Assembly: GCF_000321225.1 (NCBI RefSeq)
Contig: NW_004450322.1
Coordinates: 574,079-638,078 of the forward strand
Length of the DNA: 64,000 nt
Direction: 5' to 3'
Origin: Odobenus rosmarus divergens
Lineage: Eukaryota > Chordata > Mammalia > Carnivora > Odobenidae
Shown here: positions 42,084 through 54,650 of the stretch, one piece after another
How positions within the stretch are numbered: the first letter of the stretch is position 1
Layout: each line of letters opens with the position of its first letter
Program-made: the position numbers and the translations under genes
The notes under the pieces: model-generated
What the model was told of the DNA's origin: nothing
Database searches by the model: none
Seen by the model: only the letters and a program-made list of their open reading frames with translations

Positions 42084-42275
42084 GGGGCACCTGGGTGGCT
42101 CAGTCGTTAGGCATCTGCCTTCAGCTCAGGTCATGATCCCAGGGTCCTGGAATCGAGCCCCACATCGGGCTCTGCTCAGCGGGGAGCCTGCTTCTCCCTC
42201 TCCCACTCCCCCCTGCTTGTGTTCCCTCTCTTGCTGTGTCTCTCGCTGTCAAATAAACGGATAAAATCTTAAAAA
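42084..42275 (+). mobile_element. SINEC: Can-SINE, sense, second of a tandem pair
   Basis: It lies between the second and third copies of the ATATAGTCTT direct repeat (about 42072-42083 and 42276-42290). Confidence 0.93.
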
Positions 42276-42803
42276 TATATATATAGTCTTAATACAAACA
42301 AGCAGTTATCTGCAGATTATTTCATCCTACAGATGCCAAGATCTTAAATAAAATATTAGCAATTTGAATCCACCAAGAATCAAAAACAAATTTACCACAT
42401 GACCAAATTGGGTTTTCAGGTAAGACAAAGATAGTTAATGTTAGTACATTTACCAGTTTATTTATTCTATCAACAAATTCAAAGGAAAAACATCACAATC
42501 GTATCAGTGGATATAAAAAAGACATTTGACACAATTCAGCAGTAATTCTTAAACTAAATCAAGACTAGAAGGAAACTATGAAAATTCAGCAAAAATCATA
42601 GTCTCAAAATCACCAGGAAGCATAATACTAAAAGGTAAAATGCTGAAGACGTTTCCATTAAAACCAGTGACGAGATGGGGTTGTTCCTATCACAACAGTG
42701 TTTTGAAAGCTCTAGCTAATTTAATTAAATATGAAGATGAAATAAACTGGTTAAATGTTGAGAAGGGAGAGCAAATCGGTTTTATTTGTAGGTCATATTT
42801 TAT

Positions 42804-43006
42804 TTTATTTTTTTTTTAAGATTTTATTTATGTATTTGACAGAGAGAGACACAGCGAGAGAGGGAACACAAGCAGGGGGGAGTGAGAGAGGGAGAAGCAG
42901 GCTTCCCGCTGAGCGGGGAGCCCGACATGGGACTCGATCCCAGGACCCCGGGATCATGATCTGAGCCGAAAGCAGACACTTAACGACTGAGCCACCCAGG
43001 CACCCC
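42804..43006 (-). mobile_element. SINEC: Can-SINE, antisense, with target-site duplication
   Basis: It is flanked by GTAGGTCATATTTTAT at 42788-42803 and 43007-43022. Confidence 0.94.
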
Positions 43007-43399
43007 TGTAGGTCATATTTTATATTCAGAAAATTAGCATAGGGAAATTTCAGTAAGGTGGTGAGGTACAAAAAATAAGAACAGCAGATTGAAACATATG
43101 GAAAGGAAAAAAATTCTATCTCCAATAATGACAACAAACACAAAACACCTAACAATCCCACAAAATACAAGAATGGTACTGGACTAGAAATAAGAAAACT
43201 AATATTTATAATTCTAAAATATAATATAAAACTTAAGCACATGGAGAGAATAACCATATTCCTGGACAGAAATATAGTAAAATAAAAACATCACTGCTTC
43301 AATGTTAACCCTATTGAAGTAATGAAGTGCCAAGCAGAATTCCAGTTCTTATCCAACTTGGTAAAACGATTTTAAACTCTGCATGGAAGTATAAAAATG

Positions 43400-43632
43400 G
43401 GGCGCCTGGGTGGCTCAGTCGTTAAGCGTGTGCCTTGGGCTCAGGTCATGATCCCAGGGTCCTGGGATCGAGCCCCGCATCGGGCTCCCTGCTNNNNNNN
43501 NNNNNNNNNNNNNNNNNNNNNNNNNNNNNNNNNNNNNNNNNNNCAGGGAGTCTGCTTCTCCCTCTCCCGCTCCCCCTGCTTGTGTTCCCTCTCTCGCTGT
43601 GTCTCTCTGTCAAATAAATAAATAAAATCTTC
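43400..43632 (+). mobile_element. SINEC: Can-SINE, sense, containing an assembly gap
   Basis: 'ggggcgcctgggtggctcagtcg' to 'caaataaataaataaaatcttct', with the Ns between 'gggctccctgct' and 'cagggagtctgcttc'. The true missing length is probably only a few bases. Confidence 0.93.
43494..43543. other. 50-N assembly gap
   Basis: Fifty Ns inside a SINE. The round number suggests a placeholder of unknown length. Confidence 0.98.
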
Positions 43633-44200
43633 TAAAAAATACCAAGAAAATTATGTAAAGAAATACTGAGAGGGTGTTTGGACTAGCAAATATTAAAACT
43701 TACAATAAAAACAAGTGCAATCAAAACAAGGATAAAGAAGCCGGTAAAATATAGGAAAATGTCCAGACATTGATCTTAATGCATATGGGAATAGATAAGA
43801 CACGGGTGATGTTCAAATGAGGGAGTACAGGAAAGTTCATTATGTAAAAGCCAGGGGGAGAGAAGAGGAATAAACAATGGATATAGGAATGCACAGAAGG
43901 AATCTAAAGCCCATTTAACTAGAAATGACACTCAACTCATTAATAGGTGAAAAAAGTAAAACAGAATTGATATAATTATTCATCCCTCAGAATGATAAAA
44001 AAATGAAAACGAACAACATTCAGTGCTGGAGAGGATCTGGGAAAATGAGGTATTTATACATTGCTGGTGTGAATATTTCATATACTTTTATATATGTCTT
44101 GAGTATGTAATATACATTATATACATTTTTGTATGTAATAGAACGTATATAGCATTTTTGAGAGTCATTTGGCAATATCTAATTTAAAAATACACACGTC

Positions 44201-44318
44201 AGGGTGCCTGGGTGACTCAGTCAGTTAAGGGTCTCACTCTTGATCTCAGGTCAGGTCTTGATCTCAGGGTCCTGAGTTCCAGCCTCGGGTTGGGTTTGGA
44301 GCCCACAAAAAAAAAAAT
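44201..44318 (+). mobile_element. SINEC: Older Can-SINE, sense
   Basis: 'agggtgcctgggtgactcagtcagttaagggtctcactcttgatctcagg' to 'ttggagcccacaaaaaaa', flanked by AAATACACAC. It lacks the CT-rich part, as in older subfamilies. Confidence 0.88.
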
Positions 44319-44844
44319 ACACACACCTGTACCTCATAATGTTCACATACACAAAAACTGACACAAGCAAAGAGAAACGCACAAAATCACCATCACACTG
44401 CCCTCTACAGAACAAACAGGTGGAAAAAAAAATCAGAGAGGGTATACAAGTTTTGAACAGCAGAATTAACAACTGGAGAACACATATTCTTTTAAAGCAA
44501 TAGATGGGACATTTATGGAAAGATACAAAGGACTGTTCACCATAAGGCAAGTCTTATGGTTTCAAGGAACATTCATGACATAAGTCACATTATCTGACCA
44601 CTGAGAAATTAGAAGTCAGTAACAAAGATGAACTGTTTATTGCAATTAGAAAGGTGCTTCAAAATGACACATGTGAAATGAAAGAAATCATAATTGAAAT
44701 TTTAAAATATTTGGAAAAGAAAAATACTCTGTAACAAATCTTGTAGGGCTTAGATGGAAATGTATGGCCTTAATGCTTAAAATTAGAAAAAAGTAAGGCT
44801 GACTAATAATTAGCTGAGCATCCAATCTAAAAGATCCCAACACT

Positions 44845-45056
44845 CAGGGTGCCTGGGTGGCTCAGTCGTTAAGCGTCTGCCCTCGGCTCAGGTCGTGATC
44901 CCAGCGTCCTGGGATCGAGCCCTGCATCGGGCTCCCTGCTCAGTGGGAAGCCTGCTTCTCCCTCTCCTACTCCCCCTGCTTGTGTTCCCTCTCTCGCTAT
45001 GTCTCTCTCTGTCAAATAAATGAATAAAATCTTTAAAAAATAAAAAAATAAAATAA
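44845..45056 (+). mobile_element. SINEC: Can-SINE, sense, with target-site duplication
   Basis: It is flanked by AAAGATCCCAACACT copies at about 44830-44844 and 45056-45070. Confidence 0.94.
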
Positions 45057-45576
45057 AAGATCCCAACACTGAATCCACAGAAGCCCCATCACCGACCCTA
45101 ATGCCCCACATCACTCAGGCCACAGTACCCTGATAGCCAACTACTGCAAAACTACCACAGTGCACGCCCCTGAGAACCCCTTCCCTTGAGTTCTGACCCC
45201 TAACACTGTGGCGTCTATGGGAGAAAAGTGGGGGGGGGGTCTCAAGCCAATGCTCAAAAACACCTGTGAAACTACATTCCACAGTCAACAGGGTGCAGTT
45301 ACTGAGCTGTTGTGAAAGTTTCCTTACCATCCCCAGTTCCGTGTGGCTCAGAATAAGGCTGCAATAGAGTGGCACTGCTCCGTGGGAACTGACATCTTGG
45401 AAGAGAGTCCATCCATATGCTGGAAAAAACTTGCCTCCTGCCTTACTGAGCAAAACAGTCGGGCTGCCCTGGGAAGAAGTGGCCCATCTTTCTTTGAGTA
45501 GACCTCTTGGTAGATAGGAGTCTTTGGAGTTAGAAGCTCAACTTCTGGAGACGCTAAGGGGCTCCAAGGGACACAG

Positions 45577-45988
45577 TGAGTAATGGACAGGCAAGGCTAG
45601 GTAGGGAGAGCTAGGAAGGGGGCAAGGAGACCAGGGTCCCGCAGGGGGCTATGTAACCAGGAGAAATCCCAGACCTGGAGACAGATACATGATATTTACA
45701 TGAACAACTTGTTTGTTCTCATGATAGTTACAAGTCCACCATGTTTGTTCTAAATATAAACATGAAATTCACAAATCCACCATGACACTGACAAGAATTT
45801 TACCAAGTTCAATTTCCTATAAAAGACTGACCATAAAAGCCCTCAGTGGCAACCCTTTGGGGGCCCCTCTCACTCTAGAGAGCATTCCTTTCTGTTCTCA
45901 CTTTCCCTTCGATTCACCCTATCTCATCACTTCACCCTGTTGTCCATGAGATTCATTCTTAGATAATGTGAAACAAGAACCTGGCAAC
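45577..45988 (+). repeat. 5' LTR of an endogenous retrovirus
   Basis: It aligns with 52437-53070 (minus its SINE) from 'tgagtaatggacaggcaaggctaggtagggagag' to 'gagattcattctt...ggcaacc'. A TATAAAA box lies in 'cctataaaagactgaccataaaagcc' at about 45819. The polyadenylation site and exact 3' edge are uncertain. Confidence 0.85.
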
Positions 45989-48581
45989 CGTGCAAAATTT
46001 CTGATGCCTTGGCCAGGACACTCCATCACACGTTGGGAAACGCCCTCCCACTTCCTTCATTAGAAGGGGAGTGAGGTGTCATGTGGACCCTGTCTTTATG
46101 TTCTGGGACACTTATCTCCCCTGTTTAGTCCTCTTCTTCAGTAGAACACCAGGCACCTGGCAGCTGTGTAAGCGTGACTAGCCTGGCCACTGATCTTAAG
46201 ACTCAGGTGACAGGTTTCTGGGAATGGCTTGTCCAATCCCCCTTCCTGCACAGGAAGGGAAAGGTGGGCCTGCACTAACCAGTTCCCTTTCCCTCTTTCC
46301 TATGGCATCTCCCTTTTTATGGGAAGTGTATTCCTACACTAGCACTTCTATAGCTTCTGATAGTGACTATGAACCTTAACTTATGGGACTCTTCTTTTGA
46401 GTGAGAAGCAGTTTTCATTCTTTGAAATATGTTCTCTAGGGGTCTTGGCTTTTCTTTTGTCCAGCAGTGTCAGGAATGGTCGGACAGGTTTTGTTTTATG
46501 GCACATAGTTGCTTTCTGTACCATTATGAAGTTTTTCCTCCTTAAGAGCACCTTTTACTCTGATCTGGCCCCTGATGGGTGGCTGTTTGTTTTTACTGCC
46601 TGGGGAAGCACCTTTTCTATTGTGAGGCACAGGTGCATAAACAGGGATGGGCATGAGGATAAAATCAGATTAATCTCTTCTTATGACTGCCTGGAAGTCA
46701 TTCACTAGTTTTCGGGCTTCTATCTGCCTCAGGGTCCATTGAGATTAAAACTAAGAAGGGATCGGGAGCCTAGGACTGCTCAGTTTCCACCTAAGTTGAC
46801 TGCACTGGCAGCTGGGATTGTTATGGTTCAGATAGGGAAAGATTTCCTGTTTCAGGAGCAGAAGGTGCGAAGCTACAAAAATGCTAAAGCTACAGGTATA
46901 CGCCCCTCAGTGGGAACTCGCCCGCTGATAGGTCACCAAATGTATAGGAGAAGGGATGTTCAGACGCTTTAACGCCGAAAATAAACATGTAACTGGGCTT
47001 TGGCTTGCCAGAGCCTTGGGTGCAAACAAAATGAATGAGGCTTCCATTTGAGAACTCGGAAGATACATGTGACAGAATTCCCCCCTGACAAATTTCAGGC
47101 CTCATCCGGGGAGCGCACAGAAGGACTGGCCATTCGGCGCTCCGAGCCTGCCCCTGGACATCATAAATGACCATGGGGTTTCAGAGACACGCAAACGGAT
47201 GGAGACCTGTCCTGGAGGTCACAGCCCAGGGGAACCTCCTCCACAAGCAGCGCATACCTGCCCACAAATCCCAAGATACCAGTTTGCACCCTTGACTATG
47301 GTTAAGCTACCTACAAGATTATAACATATTTCATTCAGTGATCGTCTAGAAGAGGGGGAGAGTCAGGTGCAGGTCAGAGTGGCTATTCCCGCCGGCCCCA
47401 CTTTCTGGCGTCCTAGGGTGTTAGGCCACTCTCTTGCTCTAGGACGGGTCGCCAAGGGAGGCCTTGGCTAAGGGACAGAGAGCTGATCTGAAGGGACGCC
47501 TTCATAGACACCTCTCCATAGCAGGCGTGGGATAGTACCAGAATCAGGAGGTGGAAATAGGCCATCCTTCACGGGGACTCCTCTGGACTGCATACTGCAA
47601 AATTGGGTAATTTCCCCTTGTAAAACGGTTCTAGTGTTTAGCATGGGTTAACAACAGCTGGTTCTTCAAGGCAAGATAAAATAAGGTGTGACCTTCATAG
47701 CAAGGCAAGGTCTCTTCTTCAGTTCCCAAGGACTCTCCCTTGGGGTGCCTTTTAACCCACTGGAAACCATTTGGATTGCAAAATGTAGGAAAGGATTGAG
47801 CTTCTGTAACACTGCATGGCCTCGGTGGGATCTATCAGTTAGATGTCTTCTGTAGAAAACAGGGCTCTACATCAGGCCCCCGATGTAAGGGCCTCTTGCA
47901 GAATGTGTTTGCTGGAATGTGTCTGGCTAGTAAATTCCCTCCCGACATATTGGATGGTAATTATCGAAGTAGGCCTCAGAATAAACTCAAGTTGTTGGAG
48001 GAAACGCAAGTCCTCCCTAACAAAGGGGACACTGACTCTCTCACACTCACTGTTCCTCCTAGTAGATGTGGGAGCTTCTCCCTCATTTCCTGGGTTAATG
48101 GCTATACTTGGAACCAACAGTCTCTGGTTAGTCTACCTTGGGAAGGGGACTTTATGGAATATTCCCAAGCAGCTGCTGAAGCTCCCTTTATTTCGGGGAA
48201 GTTCCCTGTCTTCTCCCACCAGACGTGGACTGCCTAATTCCACTTTGGTGGCAAAACAAACAAAAATCTGCGTCTGCTCATCTGTCCAAGCTGACAGGCT
48301 TTAGAACCGGGAACCTTCTTTTTCTGCTTTCTGGCAATACTCTCTGTCTCTTCTGCCTCAGCTTCCTCCTCCTGTTTCCATACCACCTTGGATATGGCCT
48401 GCCTACACCACTCCAGATTTCCCCTCCCGTGTCTCAGGTAAAAACTGCCAATGGGGAAAAAACTGACTTCTAAAAGAGAATCCAGGTGGAATATAATTCA
48501 GTATTTAAACTAATTTAAGTTGATTGGTTTAATTAAGATAGACATGTCTTTAAAGTTATCAACATTAAATGTGAAACTTTT

Positions 48582-48734
48582 TTTTTTTTTTTATTCATGA
48601 GAGGCAGAGAGAGAGAGAGGCAGAGGGAGAAGCAAACTCCCAAGGAGCAGGGAGCCTGATGTGGGATTCAGGACCCTGGGATCATGACCTGAGCCGAAGG
48701 CAGACGCTTAACCATCTGAGCCACCCAGGCGCCC
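48582..48734 (-). mobile_element. SINEC: Can-SINE, antisense, in ERV
   Basis: It is flanked by AAATGTGAAACTTTT at 48567-48581 and 48735-48749. It is shortened in the 'gggactcgatccc' region. Confidence 0.93.
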
Positions 48735-50133
48735 AAATGTGAAACTTTTATTCTACCAAGATTTACTGAAGGTCAAATGCACTCTGTTGCACTTTGTCAG
48801 CAAAAAAATAGCTTAAAATAATGGTTAATTTTGTCTGTCTCAAAGTCTTCATGGGTAATTGTTAAGATAGCTTTCAATGTCTATGTGAACCTGAAACTTT
48901 GAAGTTTTGCTTGGATGATAAATTGGGATTAAATTCATTGGACATCTAAGCCTTTTTCAAACAGGATAAAATACTAAAACACTGATCACTGAACATAGGT
49001 TTGTGTTTTTTGTTTCTTATTGCAAAGAAACTAAGGATATTTGAGTCTGTTGGTAAACATGCTTTGTGCTTAGCTGATTCATAAGTTTGCTGTCAAAAAA
49101 AATCCTGGCTTAACAGGTTACAATCGGTTACTACTTAGTTTTCATTGGAGACGAAGGTTTCTAAGAGTGCAAAATTCTGCTAAGTGGAATTAAGACTGAT
49201 GGAAATAAGGGAAACAACTCTGTATGTAGAAAAATAGGAGATATGTAAGAAAGATGTAAGGAATGGGAATACATTTTTGTTAAAGGTAAAAGAAGGTAAT
49301 TTTCTCCTAAATAAGACTGGTTGTTTGAAAAGAAATGTCTTGGGACAAAATCTAAATGCAAAGGAAAGTTGTAGAAGGTTTGTGAAGGGAAATCTTTGGA
49401 AAGGAATTTTATATGTGGTCCGGATGGACTAAGATAGACTAAGATTGAAATGAGTGGATTTTAAAGGGAAACTGGTATAAGATTGAATTCCGCTTTCTCT
49501 CAGTTAAAAAAAAAAAAAAAAAGACGTTTTCTTGAGTTGATGGTCTGCTCTTGATAAGAACATGTAAACAAAGTTGTTTTCTCTTTTCCTTATCTGCCCA
49601 GGAAAACCAGTTTCTATATTTTGTCTTTTCAAGTCTTTGATTACTTAGTTAAAACTTCTCGATATTAAAGAAGCTAAGTTTTGCTAACAACTATAGGACC
49701 CTACATATTTGCCTTGGGAATCTTATTGTCACTTTGGTCAAATAGATAATTAAGTTTTGAGTTTAATGATGATCTGTAATCCTATTTAGGCATGTACTTT
49801 ATACCTTTTTAAGTTTTTTTTTTTTTTTTTTTTACAAACTTCCCAAGATTTAAATTGTAAATGAAGTCTTTTTGACCAACTAGGCCTTTTTATTTGGTAT
49901 GTTACATTCTGGTATAAGGTCATAATCACTCAATATTCTGATTATTGAAGTGTTATGTGTCTTAGAAATACCCAGATTTCTTTGCCAGCTATATTGTAAT
50001 CTCTCATCAGATCTTTAACCATGTCCATTTTTTATCCCTTTTGTCATTTATAATTGTTCTTATCCTTTTGCAAAACATGTTTCATCTTCAAGGAAATTCA
50101 TAAAAAGGACTTTTAGGACAGATACATGTTTTG

Positions 50134-50323
50134 TTTTTGTTTTTTTCAAGATTTTATTTATTTATTTGTCAGAGAGAGAGAGAGCACAAGCGGGGGGGAG
50201 GAGCGGCAGGCAGAGGGAGAAGCGGGCTCCCTGCTGAGCATGAAGTGGGACGGATCCCAGGACCCCGGGATCATGACCTGAGCTGAAGGCGGCTGCTTAA
50301 CTGACTGAGCCACCCAGGCATCT
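50134..50323 (-). mobile_element. SINEC: Can-SINE, antisense, in ERV
   Basis: It is flanked by AGGACAGATACATGTTTT on the left and AGGACAAATATATGTTTT on the right, so the duplication has picked up substitutions. Confidence 0.92.
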
Positions 50324-51783
50324 CAGGACAAATATATGTTTTTGATATCTTTAAAATCCTAAAACTAAAGTGGGTAAAATTTTCCAGAACTAACTAAAAG
50401 GCTACATTCAAACTGAAGAAAACTTAGTGACATGGGACAAAGTAAATTGGGAAAGATGATTATAGTTTTGTGACTCTTGTTTAAAACATTGCTGGTTCTC
50501 TAATGTTTACTCTTCCAGATTAAGAAAACTTTCTCTTAAGATATTGATGATTTACAGAAATGTGATAAAGTATGCATTTGTAAACAAACGAAAGCATTTA
50601 GCTTTTCTCTCTACCTGAACCCTCTGAATTCAAAAGGTCTCAGTGAATATTTTCTTCCATGGCAACCATAATCATTTACATAAGTTCAATAGGAATTTGT
50701 TCTCCTTGTAACAGGACACCATTGGAAACACTGGTTATTTTACCAAGGCTTTGACTGGAATGTCATATTTGAGAGAGACATGCGTAGACTCAGATATGAC
50801 CAAACAGCTTTAAGGAACTGAGGTTGACTTTATGAAACCTGGAGCCATAAAACCCCTTGGAACTGTTGGCCTGATACCTTGCTTACGGAGTTTCGAGCAG
50901 CCTTACCAGGTGAGTAAAGAGTGTCACTTGCTGGCAAGGGCAGGAACCTCAGGATACTTTGGGGATCTTGTGAAAAGGAATTCATCCAAATCTACAGGTA
51001 TTGCAGGCATGTCTGATGGCAAGTACTTGGCTTGGCTTCTGGCCTGGAAAGGCTACCAAATGTTCAACCTAGAGATTCCTTATAAAAAGTTCCAGCAAAG
51101 CAAATTTTAAAAGACCTATAGGATCAATCACCATTCTTGCTGAGCTTATATAAATAATTAGAACAAGTTTGTTAAAATTGGACTTGTTTTGCAAACAAAT
51201 TAGTCCTGATTTGGCTATCTCTGATTAAAAATGAGGGTTATTATAGAGAAAAATTATGTTTCAATAACCCACCTTTGTGAATGTTAAGTCCTAATTCTGA
51301 TTGTCTTTGAATGTTGTTTGCCTAAGCTAGACAACTTGAGGTAAACTTCAGGGAAATTGCACAATAGCCCATGTATAGACAGTCTTCTTGCTTGTTATTC
51401 TGTGAGGATAATAAAGGACCCCATGGACATATGGCTATTTAAACAACTAGAAAATCGGATTGATTCCCCAACAATTGTCTAACTCAATTAGCACCTTGAC
51501 CAATTCTGTGTGGCTGGGATGACAAAAATCACTCCGTAAAAACCCGAGCCTATCCCACTCCATGGGTTTAACTATGGACTTGAGGAGCTAATGGATGACT
51601 CCACTTTCTTTATGATTGGATTAGATGATGCACTTGGCGATGCCCTTATCTCTTGAGACAAGTCTTCTCCCACTTGCCAGTGATTCCTTGTCATTAGGAT
51701 GTTGTTTAAAGCTGGACCTCAAACACAAAGCGCTTCTTGATGGTTTTATCCCTTAGTCGTATTTATCCTAGAAGCCACTTCTA

Positions 51784-52340
51784 TTGATGTACAAATTGCA
51801 AACAAAGGCTTTAGCCAAACGCACAATAGCCCTCCTGGTAAAAGGAGCCTCAAAGCTCACTATGGGACTTCCAAGATTTATGTTAGGACTGCAACATGAA
51901 ATAAGCAAAACAGTATGTTTGCTCAGGAGGACTCTGAATGATACTTCCCAGGCACCAGATGCACTCAACCAAGAATTAAGTGAAGTCAGATAGGGACTTG
52001 TGAAAGCCGGGCCACTATTGACTATCTGCTATTGCTACACCATTTGGGGTGTGAGAAGTTTCCTTACATGTGTTGTTTTAACATTATAGATAACTCCCAC
52101 AAGGTGTCCCCATTAACAGGGTACATTCATGATCAATTAAAAAAGATCAAGATATCTACTGGTCTATTTGATGGAATTGGTAATTGGGGAGCTTACCTAA
52201 GAGCTGTGATCACAGTTTGGGACCTAACACTTGTTTTATGTTTATTCTTTTCCATGTGCCGAGGCGTGCACCATTTGCTGTCAGTCGTGACCTCCCCTGG
52301 AGCCATACCACCAGCCCCTGGACCGACCCCTGGGTAGATT
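51784..52340 (+). pseudogene. Retroviral env transmembrane-subunit remnant
   Basis: The segment has a CX6CC motif near 52045-52075 (the disulfide motif of gamma-type retroviral TM proteins), followed by a short charged stretch, a Gly-Trp-rich segment and a hydrophobic anchor-like run near 52195-52260. The upstream piece at 51784-51993 is in a different reading block and ends in a stop. Env normally mediates virus-cell fusion; this copy is broken and lacks the surface subunit and any signal peptide that I can see. Confidence 0.65.
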
Positions 52341-52436
52341 CTAACTGCCGGCACCCCATTTCAGCAGGAAGCAGCCAGAGTGGTCATCGTCCCAATTCCC
52401 TAAAGGCAGTTAGGGTTACTATTCCAGGGGGAGGAA

Positions 52437-53070
52437 TGAGTAAGGGACAAGCGAGGCTAGGTAGGGAGAGACTGTTAGAGGGCAACCTGATTAGGTTCAT
52501 GCAGGGGGCTATGTAAACAGGCTCACAGAAATCCCAGATGTGGAGGTATACATACGATATTTATAAGAACACTTTGTTTGGGGTGCCTGTGCGGCTTAGT
52601 CGTTAAGCCTCTGCCTTCGGCTCAGGTCATGATCCCAGGGTTCTGGGATCGAGCCCCGCATCCGGCTCCCTGCTCCGCGGGAAGCCTGCTTCTCCCTCTC
52701 CCAGTCCCCCTGCTTGTGTTCCCTCTCTCGCTGTCTCTCTCTCCGTCAAATAAATAAATAAAATCTTTATTAAAAAAAAAGAACACCTTGCTTGTTCTCA
52801 TGAGAGTTACAAGTCCACCATGTTTGTTGTAAACATAGACATGATATTCACAAATCCACCATGATATTGACAAGAAATTTACCAAGTTCCCCGGTCAGTT
52901 TCCTATAAAAGACTGACCATAAAAGCCCTCAGTGGCAACCCGTTGGGGATCCCTCTCATTCTAGAGAGCATTCCTTTCTGTTCTCACCTTCCCTTGATAA
53001 ACTTGCACTTCACTTCATCCTACTGTCCCTGAGATTCATTCTTTGACTCTATGAGACCAGAACCCTGCAA
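52437..53070 (+). repeat. 3' LTR of the endogenous retrovirus, SINE-invaded
   Basis: It starts with TG right after the polypurine tract and aligns with the 5' LTR. The TATAAAA segment is at about 52905. The Can-SINE at 52580-52779 splits it. Confidence 0.85.
52580..52779 (+). mobile_element. SINEC: Can-SINE, sense, inside 3' LTR only
   Basis: It is flanked by AAGAACACTTTG and AAGAACACCTTG. The 5' LTR has the empty site, so the SINE came after the provirus. Confidence 0.93.
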
Positions 53071-53845
53071 CAATAGGAGAGGGGAGTCATTAGTAATGAA
53101 AAGAGAAAGAATGAGAACCCTAAGTGAGTCTGAGAGATACCCCTGGAGGAGAGGGGAGAAATGTCACAGTAGTACCTTCCCCTGGGTGATACTATAGAGT
53201 GTGCTAGAAAGGATGCAGCAGGAGCAGTATATTCCCCCACCCCCCCAGATACCAGGAGAGAGGGGAGAAAAGGCTAAGTGGTAGCATCCAGTCCCACCAC
53301 CTTGGGAAGGGGAGTGAGGGCCTATTTTAGTATATGTGCTGTGCAAACGAGCACACGGGAGTGAGGGCCTAAATGTGCCCATAATCTCAATCAGCCCCAC
53401 ACTAGCCAAGCCACCTCAACTAAAATAAAAATAGGTATCAATAAAATAAGTTTTACATTGATAAGTCAATGGTGGCTTTCTCTAATGTAATGTGTCAATA
53501 AAAGCGTCTTCTAGATCACTTTATTACTCAAAGCTCCTTGTAAAATTAAATCTAAGTAATAATTATGCTGGTGCAGCATTACCACAAATTTTCAACGTTG
53601 CCCCACAATGAGTTTGCTGCCCTGTAGCACCTCAAATATGGAAATTATGGAGATACCATTGCCCCTCTGGTGTAGAGATGAGAAGAACCCATCATATCTC
53701 TTCAATGGATGAACTGCTACTCATTCTTCAAAACCCAGCTCACATACCTCTTAAGGGAAGACCTTCCTGACTGCAGTAGGAGAGTCCATGCCAGCTGAAG
53801 GCCCTTCTGACCCAGCAGCTGGGGAAAGCTTTTTGAAAGGGCCCA
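53071..53845. other. Unassigned; L2-like trace at 53705-53780
   Basis: 'cattcttcaaaacccagctcacatacctcttaagggaagaccttcctgac' resembles the 3' part of L2. The rest holds no recognised gene. Confidence 0.5.
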
Positions 53846-53849
53846 GGCC

Positions 53850-53972
53850 AGGGTTCCTGGATGGCTCAGTTAAATGCCTAGCTCTTGATGTCAGGGCTGT
53901 GAGTTCAAGTCCCATATTGGGCTCCATGCTGGGTGCGGAGCCTACTTCAAAAAAAAAAAAAAAAAAAAAAAG
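53850..53972 (+). mobile_element. SINEC: Older Can-SINE, sense
   Basis: 'agggttcctggatggctcagttaaatgcctagctcttgatgtcagggctgtgagttcaagtcccatattgggctccatg' ending in a long A-tail. The flanks AAAGGGCCCAGGCC and AAAGGGCCTGGGCC form the duplication. Confidence 0.88.
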
Positions 53973-54266
53973 GAAGCATTTAAAGGGCCTGGGCCCGAGC
54001 TCTGGTACCTCCTATCTTTTTGTGCCCTCAGACCAGTCCCCAGTTCAACATTCTAGACGGTAGAGGACTGGACTTTCTGATTACCAAATAGTCCTCTATG
54101 TCTCCCACAGCCCTGGATTAGGTAATTGTTTGTTGAGTGAACAAGTAAAAGAAGAAATTGAATCTGTAGAAGTTTGCTAGCACACAGACATGTCTAAAAA
54201 CATTCCCAGCATTAACGTCAATTTTGTTAGGTGTGATGATGGTATTGTGATTATGTTAAAAGAAGA

Positions 54267-54381
54267 GGGGCGCTTGGTTGACACAGTCAGAAGGGCATGG
54301 GACTCTTGATCTCGGGGTCGTGAGTTCAAGCACCGAGTTGGGTGTAGAGATCACTTAAATAAAAACTTCGAAAAAAAAAAA
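54267..54381 (+). mobile_element. SINEC: Older Can-SINE, sense
   Basis: 'ggggcgcttggttgacacagtcagaagggcatgggactcttgatctcggggtcgtgagttcaagcac' ending in A-rich tail. The tRNA-like head is well preserved. Confidence 0.88.
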
Positions 54382-54650
54382 GGGAGGAGGAAGAGATGAA
54401 TAAAAAGAAAATGAAAGTAAAATATCCTCAGATGTTAGAGATTTATACTGAAGTATATGGGTGAAATGATATGAAGTCTGGAATTAGCTTTAAAATACTC
54501 AAACAAGGGAAGATGGGACTGAGGGGTGGAGGAGTGATGAAGCAAGAAAGACAGAATGTTGATAACTGTTGAAACTGAGTGATGGTTACAGGAAGATTCG
54601 GCATGCTTTTTGTTCTACTTTAGTATATATGTAAAAAGTTCATCATGAGT

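Larger units (their letters stand above)
42285..44200 (+). mobile_element. L1: Old L1 ORF2-derived sequence, sense, fragmented
   Basis: 'aacaaatttaccacatgaccaaattgggttttcagg', 'tcgtatcagtggatataaaaaagacatttgacacaattcagcag', 'gaagcataatactaaaaggtaaaatgctg' and later 'cattcagtgctggagaggatctgggaaaatgag' follow the ORF2 reverse-transcriptase and 3' order of old L1s. It is interrupted by SINEs at 42804-43006 and 43400-43632. Confidence 0.75.
45989..52436 (+). mobile_element. Endogenous retrovirus internal region, decayed
   Basis: The sequence between two similar LTRs in the same orientation. No intact gag or pol frame was seen and no primer-binding site was recognised with confidence. A polypurine tract AGGGGGAGGAA at 52426-52436 directly precedes the 3' LTR. 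An env transmembrane remnant lies at 51784-52340. Two Can-SINEs (48582-48734, 50134-50323) are inserted. The frame at 47843-48304 has no recognised domain. Confidence 0.75.

Noticed and set aside
47843..48304. 153-codon frame within the ERV interior
   Set aside because: No gag, protease or pol motif could be recognised, and an overlapping antisense frame exists. It was kept only as part of the ERV region.
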